Assembly (NCBI GenBank): GCA_025084515.1
Contig: JAJAGP010001671.1
Coordinates: forward strand, 1-64,000
DNA length: 64,000 nucleotides
Source: Ancistrus triradiatus
Taxonomy: Eukaryota; Chordata; Actinopteri; Siluriformes; Loricariidae
Direction: 5' to 3'
This document shows positions 57,966-64,000 of this stretch, in pieces. The notes under the pieces were generated by a model, which was not told the origin of the DNA, searched no databases, and worked only from the letters and a program-made list of their open reading frames with translations. Numbering within the stretch: position 1 is the stretch's first letter; each line of letters starts with the position of its first letter. The position numbers and the translations under genes were made by a program.

Positions 57966-58098
57966 GCAGTTAAAGGTTTATTGATTACTGTAGCTATATA
58001 GTAGCTGTACTACAGCGTTTTTTTTTTCTAATGTGCGGTAGTAGTCCTTTAGGCTGTTGTTGTAGGGCACATTCTGCACTGCAAAATCCACTTTACTA

Positions 58099-58747
58099 CA
58101 GTGGTGCTTGAAAGTTTGTGAACCCTTTAGAATTTTTTATATTTTTGCACAAGTATTACCTAAAACATTATCATCACGATCAGTCCGTCCGTCTAACTAG
58201 GAATAACTGCAACTAAACATGTCCTGTAACTGTTGATCAGTCCTGCACACGGGCTTGTGGGAATTTTAGCCCATTTCTCCGTATAGAACAGCTTCAGCTC
58301 TGGGATGTTGGTGGTTTTCCTCACATTAACTGCTAGATTCAGGTCCTTCCACAACATTGGACTTTGACTTGGCCATTCCAGAAAATTAACTTTATTCTTC
58401 TTTAACCATTCTTTGGTAGAACGACTTGTGTGCTTAGGGTCGTTGTCTTGCTGCATAACCCACCTTCTAACACCTACAGGTAGCTAACTTGTCTACACCT
58501 GACTCAAATCTCACCTTCAAATTAACTGCTAATCCTAGAGGTTCAAATACTTTTGCCACTACTAATATGTAATATTGGATCATTTTCCTCAATAAATAAA
58601 TGACCAAGTATAATATTTTTGTCTCATTTGTTTAACTGGGTTCTCTTTATCTACTTTTAGGACTTGCGTGAAAAGCTGATGATGTTTTTGGTCATATGCA
58701 GAAATATAGAAAATTCTAAAGGCTTCACAAACTTTCAAGGATTACTG
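58099..58747 (-). mobile_element. Tc1-A copy 6, deleted
   Basis: Both ends are present with TA at 58097-58098 and 58748-58749. The minus strand retains only the transposase C-terminal third. Confidence 0.88.
58193..58456 (-). pseudogene. Tc1-A transposase C-terminal fragment
   Basis: MQQDNDPKHTSRSTKEWLKK then FLEWPSQSP, after which a deletion removes DLNPIE, including the third acidic residue, and joins to MLWKDLNLAVNVRKTTNIPE. It ends with LINSYRTCLVAVI. Confidence 0.82.
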
Positions 58748-59706
58748 TATGTGACTGCTGTGCAAAGAATGATCCACTACCCAGATACCAATATGAGGTC
58801 AGCAGTAGTTCAGTGGTGGTGTCTTCACGGTGATGCAGGTTGCATAACAACATAGCTTGTAGGTGTAAACTCTAAAAATTCCAAAGATGTGTGTATATCT
58901 GTGTGGTTACCTGATAATGTCTGAACTGTGTAGTATTTTTGAGGTAATTTATTAAGAGGATTGCATAGCTTTAAATGGAGGCTAATTAATATAACTTTTA
59001 GAAAAAAATTGTAATTAATTGTCATGCAATAGGCTAACCTGTTGAAAGCAATTAAATGAGGCATGTTCTGTAATCAAGAATCAATCTTCAACCGTGTCAT
59101 GGCGTATTGTCAAGCCATTGCATACCCTTGGATCTGAAGTTTACATATGCACATTCATTTGTTAAAAAGGAAAAAAAAATGATTTGATTGAGGGGCTTGG
59201 TGATGAGTGCAAGAGCAAAAATATATGATGGCTGCTATAGTGATGTACAGAAGCAGTTCTACTCCAGCATTTTTAGAATCGCTCAGCTCATCTCAGCTCT
59301 GCCCTGCTTTTCTGAGGATGAACTTTCAGAGCATGTCAGCTTCACCACCAGCCACAGATGCCATTATTTACAGATATCACAACACCATTATCCAGCCCTC
59401 TGGACATGGCTGTATTGCTGTGGAAACAGGGACAAAAGGACAATCAAACACGGACATGTTTTTTGGGAAATGTGCTGATTGCAGTCTGACTCAGGCAATA
59501 AGACGCTGATGCCTTTTTATTGGATTATGCTTGTTGGCTGTTTTGTTGTGACATCTGGCATGCAGATTTGATATAGAGGATGGACCAGAATTTGAATTCA
59601 AATTGAAACGAATGTGATATGAATTTTTATTGTGTTTGCTGCTGTTGAACGACTGTCATTTGACAAGCAGATGACACAAAAAAGATGCTGAACAAGATGC
59701 CTGAAA

Positions 59707-59707
59707 T

Positions 59708-59780
<73 letters not shown>
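59707..59780. repeat. CT/CTTT microsatellite at a splice acceptor
   Basis: About 25 CT units then CTTT units run to within four bases of the furin exon at 59785, forming its polypyrimidine tract. Confidence 0.97.
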
Positions 59781-59784
59781 CCAG

Positions 59785-59873
59785 GCATGGGACTCGCTGT
59801 GCTGGAGAGGTGGCTGCTGCAGCCAATAATGGGGTCTGCGGAGTGGGTGTGGCCTACAATGCCAGAATTGGAG
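59785..59873 (+). CDS. furin: Furin-like proprotein convertase, catalytic His exon
   Basis: One base completes the Arg codon, then come 29 codons, HGTRCAGEVAAAANNGVCGV and GVAYNARIG, and one base of the next Gly codon, so the following intron is phase 1. The His of HGTRCAGE is the catalytic His, His194 in human furin. The acceptor is ttccag. Its pyrimidine tract is made by a long CT/CTTT microsatellite. The donor is gtgag, and within a few bases the intron becomes the 3' part of a Tc1-like transposon. The next furin exon, expected to start near VRMLDGEV, was not found before the window end, so the gene continues beyond 64000. Confidence 0.95.
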
Positions 59874-59875
59874 GT

Positions 59876-60140
59876 GAGATTGAAAGCTGTAATTGCTGCC
59901 AAAGGTGCTTTATATACTGAGTAAAGGGTCCGAATACTTATGTCAATGCAATACTTTAGTTTTTCCTTTTCAATAAATTTGCAAACATTTCTAAAATTCT
60001 GTTTTCACTTTGTCATTATAGGTTATTGAGTGCAGAATAATGGGGGGGGAATTGAATTTCTTTTTTTATTTTAGCAAGATGCCGTAACATAACAATATGA
60101 AAAAAATGAAAGGGTATGAAGACTTTCTGAATGCATTGTA
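59876..60140 (+). mobile_element. Tc1-F 3' fragment directly after the furin donor
   Basis: It begins with the coding end of Tc1-F transposase (RLKAVIAAKGA with TGA/TAA stops) and continues with GTCCGAATACTTATGTCAAT, AATAAATTTGCAAACATTTC and TTCACTTTGTCATTATAGG, co-linear with 25590-25816. Only the last coding codons and the 3' region remain. Confidence 0.85.
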
Positions 60141-60144
60141 TAAT

Positions 60145-60755
60145 TGTACACAGAGATTTTATTTTCACATTTAACCACGTTTTTTTCTGGTCAGGGTTGG
60201 GGTGGTTCCAAGACCTATCCCCAGAGAATACAGGTGTAAGTGTGCACTGAATGAGATGCCAATCCGTCACAGGGCTGGGTAGGGGTTGCTTTTGCTGGCC
60301 TACTCTCCCTCAGGCACAGCCATTTGTGTCTTTGTGTGATGCCGAATTGCAGAGACTCGAATCCTTGTCCCTGGGGCAGTGGGCTAGTTTATTAGACCTC
60401 TGCGCCATCCAGGCAACCTTGCCCAGAGATACATGTATAAATCTCACTGGTTTATCTTGGGTAAACATGTTGCTGCCTCTTCAGTCAGCACATCCAATTT
60501 CTAGTCTTTAATTTTAATGTTGTCTGTTCTGAGACTTTTGTCATTGTACCGTTAGCATGATGCATTTCTGCTCAAAAGGGAACGTGTGAGCATGCGAGTT
60601 TGTGCCAGCTGTGATGTGTCTGTGAATACAAAAAAGAAAGAAAGCAAAAAATAGACAAGAGAAAGTGAATCTGGGCAGCTGAGTGAATGTCTGACATTAT
60701 GGCAGCTGATCAGAACTGACTTCCATTCACTGTATTTTTGTTCACCACCATTTTT
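60145..60755. other. No feature seen in furin intron
   Basis: Unique-looking sequence. The stretch 60190-60420 has the look of a decayed V-type repeat, but it is not convincing. Confidence 0.4.

Positions 60756-60756
<1 letters not shown>

Positions 60757-60837
<81 letters not shown>
60757..60837. repeat. CT microsatellite
   Basis: About 40 CT units. Confidence 0.97.
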
Positions 60838-60839
<2 letters not shown>

Positions 60840-60859
60840 CCGCTTCTCTATTTAATAGG

Positions 60860-61620
60860 GTCTCAGAGACTACTTTTGGGTAGTGTAGCAGGCCAGGAAA
60901 GTGTTGCAATTTGGTGGAGACATTACTGGGAAATCTTTGGTGTGTGTGGGTGAGCATTATCCTGCTGAAAAATGCCAGTTGGAAGCCCTGCCATGAGAGG
61001 CAGCACATGTGGCAGCAGGATGTCCTGCACGAATTGCGGCTTTATTAGTGTCTCTCGTATCACTACTAGGGGTGACCAACTGTCATATGCGATGGATACA
61101 GATTTTCACACCAGCAGTTGGGGCAGTGTGTCACTCCACAGCAAAGACATGATTGAAGCACTCAATACAATGTCTCCGTAATCAAACCCGACCATCGGCA
61201 GATCTCAAACAGAACCTGGATTTGTCCCTAAAGACAATACAGTCTGTAGCAGTCCAGTTTCTCGTTCATGACACAACTGCAAACGAAGGTGATGGCGGCT
61301 GGCTGTCAAAGGCAGGACATGTAATGATCATTGTGACAACACATTTCCTTCTGCTAAGTGCCTGGGTAATGGTCTGGGTGTCTGGATGGTGGACACTGAA
61401 AATTTGGGTGCTGCTCGTGCTTGTAGGCGGATTAAACAATCCTCTCTACTGGTGGTCTGTCTGGACCATCTGGAGCCTGGTCGCTGTGTGTGTGCATGCC
61501 CTCACAGAAACACTGCTCCCAATACCTCCTAACAGCAAGGTCAGAACGGCTTCTCTCAGTCCAGTGATGCACCCTCTCTCTGTTAACTCGGCAATATATG
61601 GTTCATGTGCACCATAGAGC
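60860..61620 (-). pseudogene. Tc1-G (Tc1/mariner) transposase relic
   Basis: The minus strand in broken frames shows DKSRFCLRSADGRV (first Asp block), FAVE, stop, HTAPTAGV, and QFVQDILLPHVLPLMAGLPT with GIFQQDNAHP (second Asp). The N-terminal half lies toward 61600. The part with the third acidic residue is lost toward the CT microsatellite. It resembles the group with PTAGVMVWGAI motifs and is distinct from families A-F. Confidence 0.8.
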
Positions 61621-61676
61621 CATGTCTAGCAGTCAGTTTTTAATGAGACCACACTCATAATCGCTTACATATCTTT

Positions 61677-61677
<1 letters not shown>

Positions 61678-61712
<35 letters not shown>

Positions 61713-61713
61713 G
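61678..61713. repeat. GATA microsatellite
   Basis: About nine TAGA units. Confidence 0.95.
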
Positions 61714-62200
61714 TCTTTGTCATATTTTATAAAAACAAAAAGTTCCAAATTCCGAGCTGTAGACACAGCTCCTTTCTTAGGCACAAGTTCTTCTTTAGCA
61801 TCTCCAGTCTCGCGTTCCTTATCCTCCATCTCGGTTTTCTGTTCTTTTTTCGGTTTTCTGACTGAGCCTCTCCCAGCTGTTAAGATTGTTATACTAAGCT
61901 AGGCTAGGCTAGTCTGCGGTCAACAATATTTTATAATTTGCTGCCTGAAGCATTATAGCTGATGTATCTGCTGTGCTACACTATGGCAGTATAAAATATA
62001 TTCATACCATAAGGAAACAAAACTATACTGCATAAATCGGTATACCGGCCAGTTCTTCCTTCACTGTCCTTCACAGGCTCTCAGGGGATACTTTTGGTTA
62101 GGGTACCTTTTGGTGAAAGACCATTGACAGTTAGACATGCCTCTACGATGCACTCTAAGACATATTGCCCAGTTGACAGACTTTGCCCAGAGAGGGGTTT
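61714..62200. other. No gene seen; possible MITE end
   Basis: AAATCGGTATACCGGCCAGT near 62035-62055 looks like one terminus of an hAT-like MITE. No partner is found nearby. Confidence 0.4.
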
Positions 62201-62204
62201 CATT

Positions 62205-62337
62205 AGATTAGATTAGATTCAACTTTATTGTTGTTACACATGTACAAGTACAATGCAATGAAATGTAGTTTAGGATCTAACCAGAAGTGCAATAAGCAGA
62301 AAGTGCAGAATATACAATAGATACAGTATGTACATAT
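62205..62337 (+). repeat. Dispersed fish repeat fragment
   Basis: ATTAGATTCAACTTTATTGT and GTACAATGCAATGAAATGTA, then CTAACCAGAAGTGCAATAAG: a pattern I know as a common dispersed teleost repeat. Single copy here. Confidence 0.5.
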
Positions 62338-62338
62338 A

Positions 62339-63336
62339 CAGTGGGGCAATAAAGTATTTAGTCAGCCACTGATTGTGCAAGTTCTTGAGAGATGAGAGAG
62401 GTCTGTAATTTTCATCATAGGTACACTTCAACTATGAGAGACAAAATGAGAAAAAAAATCCAGGAAATCACATTGTAGAAATTTTAAAGAATTCAATTGA
62501 AAATCATGGTGGAAAATAAGTATTTGGTCACCCACAAACAAGCAAGATTTCTGGCTCTCACAAGACCTGTAACTTCTTCTTTTAAGAAGCTCTTCTGTTC
62601 CTCCACTCATTACCTGTATTAATGGCACCTGTTTGACCTCGTTATCTGTATAAAAAAGACACCTGTCCACAGCCTCAAAAAGTTCAGACTCCAAACTCAA
62701 CCATGGCCAAGACCAAAGAGCTGTTGAAGGACACCAAGAAGAACATTGTAGACCTGCACCAGGCTGGAAAGAGTGAATTTCCAATAGGCAAGGAGGTTGG
62801 TGTGAATAAATCAACTGTGGGAGCAATTGTAAAAAAATGGAAGACATACAAGACCATTGATAATCTCCCTCAATCTGGGGCCCCATGTAAGATCTCATCC
62901 CGGGGGGTCAAAATGATCATGAGAACGGTGAGCAAAAATCCCAGAACTACACAGAGGGACTTGATGAATGACCTGCAGAGAGCTGGGACCAAAGGAACAA
63001 AGGCTACCATCAGTAACACACTACGCTGAGAAGGACTGAGATCCTGCAGTGCCAGACGTGTCCCCCTGCTCAATCCAGGACATGTCCAGGCCCAGAAGAT
63101 TGGGAGAATATCATGTGGTCAGATGAAACCAAAATAGAACTTTTTGGTAAAAACTCAACTTGTCGTGTTTGGATGGAAGAAGAATGCTGAGTTGCATCAC
63201 AAGTTAAAAACACCATATCTACTGTGAAGCATGGGGGGGTGCTAAAACATCATTGCTTTTTGGGCTGTTTTCTGCCAATGGGGACAGGACGACTGATCCA
63301 TGTTAAGGGAAGAATGAACAAGGCCATGGATCGTGA
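62339..63336 (+). mobile_element. Tc1-B copy 4, joined to Tc1-A
   Basis: After TA 62337-62338 it starts CAGTGGGGCAATAAAGTATT. It keeps the 5' inverted repeat and the first two-thirds of the transposase, then switches to Tc1-A sequence at about 63337 in the same orientation. Confidence 0.88.
62703..63335 (+). pseudogene. Tc1-B transposase, 3' truncated
   Basis: An intact start and 108 open codons: MAKTKELLKDTKKNIVDLHQ, both helix-turn-helix regions, SRGVKMIMRTVSKNPRTTQR, to ATISNTLR then TGA. Beyond it are EGLRSCSARRVPLL, a deletion, DWENIMWSDETKIELFGKNS (first Asp) and frame-broken LIHVKGRMNKAMDRE, where the Tc1-A junction follows. This is the best Tc1-B N-terminus in the window and shows the true start codon. 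Confidence 0.87.
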
Positions 63337-64000
63337 GACAACACGTTTGTGGAAGGTATCATCAGCAAAGGAGATTTCTGAGGACCTCAGAAAAAGAGTT
63401 ACAAAACCATCTCTAAAGAGTTTGGGACTCCACCAATCCACAGACAGACAGATTGTGTTACAAATGTAGGAAGGAAATTCAAGACCATTGTTACCCTCCC
63501 CAGGAAGTGGTCGACCACAAGGATCACTCCAAGAGCAAGGCGTGTAATAGGAAGGCCAAAAAGGACCCCAGGGTAATTTCTAAGCAACTGAAGGCCTCTC
63601 TCACATTGGCTAATGTTAATGTTCATGAGTCCACCCATCAGAGTAACACTGAACAACAATGGTGTGCATGGCAGGGTTGCAAGGAGAAAGCCACTGCCTC
63701 TCCAAAAAGAACATTGCTGCTCATCTGCAGTTTGCTAAAGACCACGTGGACAAGCCAGAAGGTTATTGGAAGAATGTTTTGTGGACAGATGAGACCAAAA
63801 TAGATCTTTTTGGTTTAAAAGAAAAGCTTTATGTTTGGAGAAAGGAAAAAACACTGCATTCCAGCATAAGAACGTTTATCCCATCTGTGAAACATGGTGG
63901 TGGTAGTATCATGGTTTGTGCCTGATTTGCTGCATCTTTGCAGGACGGCTTGCCATCACTGATGGAACAATGAATTCTGGATTATATCAGAAAATTCTAA
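63337..64000 (+). mobile_element. Tc1-A copy 7, 5' end missing, cut by the window end
   Basis: It begins inside the Tc1-A leader (ACAACACGTTTGTGGAAG) without a terminal repeat and runs through the transposase to the window end. Confidence 0.88.
63362..64000 (+). pseudogene. Tc1-A transposase pseudogene, partial
   Basis: The start ATG is lost. KEISEDLRKRVTKPSLKSLG lacks the VEAHQAGKGYK segment. ASLTLANVNVHESTHQ, VARRKPLL and HLQFAKDHVDKPEGYWKNVL with WTDETKIDLFGLKEKLYVWR are readable in shifted frames. The sequence stops at the window edge before the second catalytic Asp. Confidence 0.83.

Larger units (their letters stand above)
49270..59784 (+). other. Furin intron, 10.5 kb, repeat-filled
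   Basis: This phase-2 intron separates the short acidic exon from the catalytic His exon. It holds a Tigger-type MITE, Tc1-H, Tc1-I, Tc1-A, dispersed repeats, SINEs and a pyrimidine microsatellite, listed separately. The stretches 49770-51400, 52000-52490, 52830-53400, 54300-54760, 57010-57850 and 58750-59700 show nothing I can identify. Confidence 0.8.

Noticed and set aside
59627..59902. Frames with Leu-Ser or Arg-Glu runs around the furin exon
   Set aside because: They come from the CT array. The real coding frame here is the furin exon 59785-59873, supported by homology and splice sites.
1..64000. CRISPR arrays, phage, operon-like defence or biosynthetic clusters, endogenous retrovirus
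   Set aside because: No spaced direct-repeat arrays, no prokaryotic gene arrangement, and no gag/pol or LTR pair; the window is vertebrate.

Overview
This is vertebrate nuclear DNA, almost certainly from a ray-finned fish. It is AT-rich and intron-dominated. It is packed with Tc1/mariner DNA transposons of teleost type, tRNA-derived SINEs, LINE and Penelope-like fragments, MITEs and dinucleotide microsatellites. There are no operons, bacterial genes, CRISPR arrays or viral genes. I cannot name the species from the sequence.

The only host gene I can support is a partial FURIN-type proprotein convertase on the + strand in the right-hand 26 kb. Five exons join in frame: 38454-38552, 41827-41922, 48708-48836, 49193-49269 and 59785-59873. 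Together they encode the second half of the prodomain, the RRKR autoprocessing site, the start of the subtilisin-like catalytic domain with the catalytic Asp, and the catalytic His. The signal-peptide exon is not in the 38 kb upstream, and the oxyanion Asn and catalytic Ser exons lie beyond position 64000. All five splice acceptors and donors are canonical AG/GT.

Positions 1-38 kb are intergenic, or a very long furin intron 1. They contain a patchwork of at least ten distinguishable Tc1-like families, labelled here Tc1-A to Tc1-J. All copies are broken, and several are nested. The patchwork also holds an L1/Tx1-type LINE split by younger insertions (3.6-6.8 kb), two other LINE reverse-transcriptase relics (25.9-26.6 and 28.6-29.6 kb), a pogo/Tigger-type element carrying a helix-turn-helix relic (14 kb), and MITEs. 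Positions 38-64 kb are furin exons and introns, whose introns hold the same kinds of repeats, plus an inverted pair of Penelope-like 3' ends with a Tc1 inserted (43.5-45.9 kb).

Most open reading frames in the window are fragments of transposases or chance frames. The most informative structures are the datable nested insertions with intact TA duplications, the Tc1-B/Tc1-A chimera at 63.3 kb, the internally rearranged Tc1-A at 27.7 kb, the Penelope palindrome, and the Tc1 remnant fused to the 5' splice site of the furin catalytic-His exon. I found no convincing new multi-gene system; the novelty is at the level of repeat structure and its contact with furin exons.
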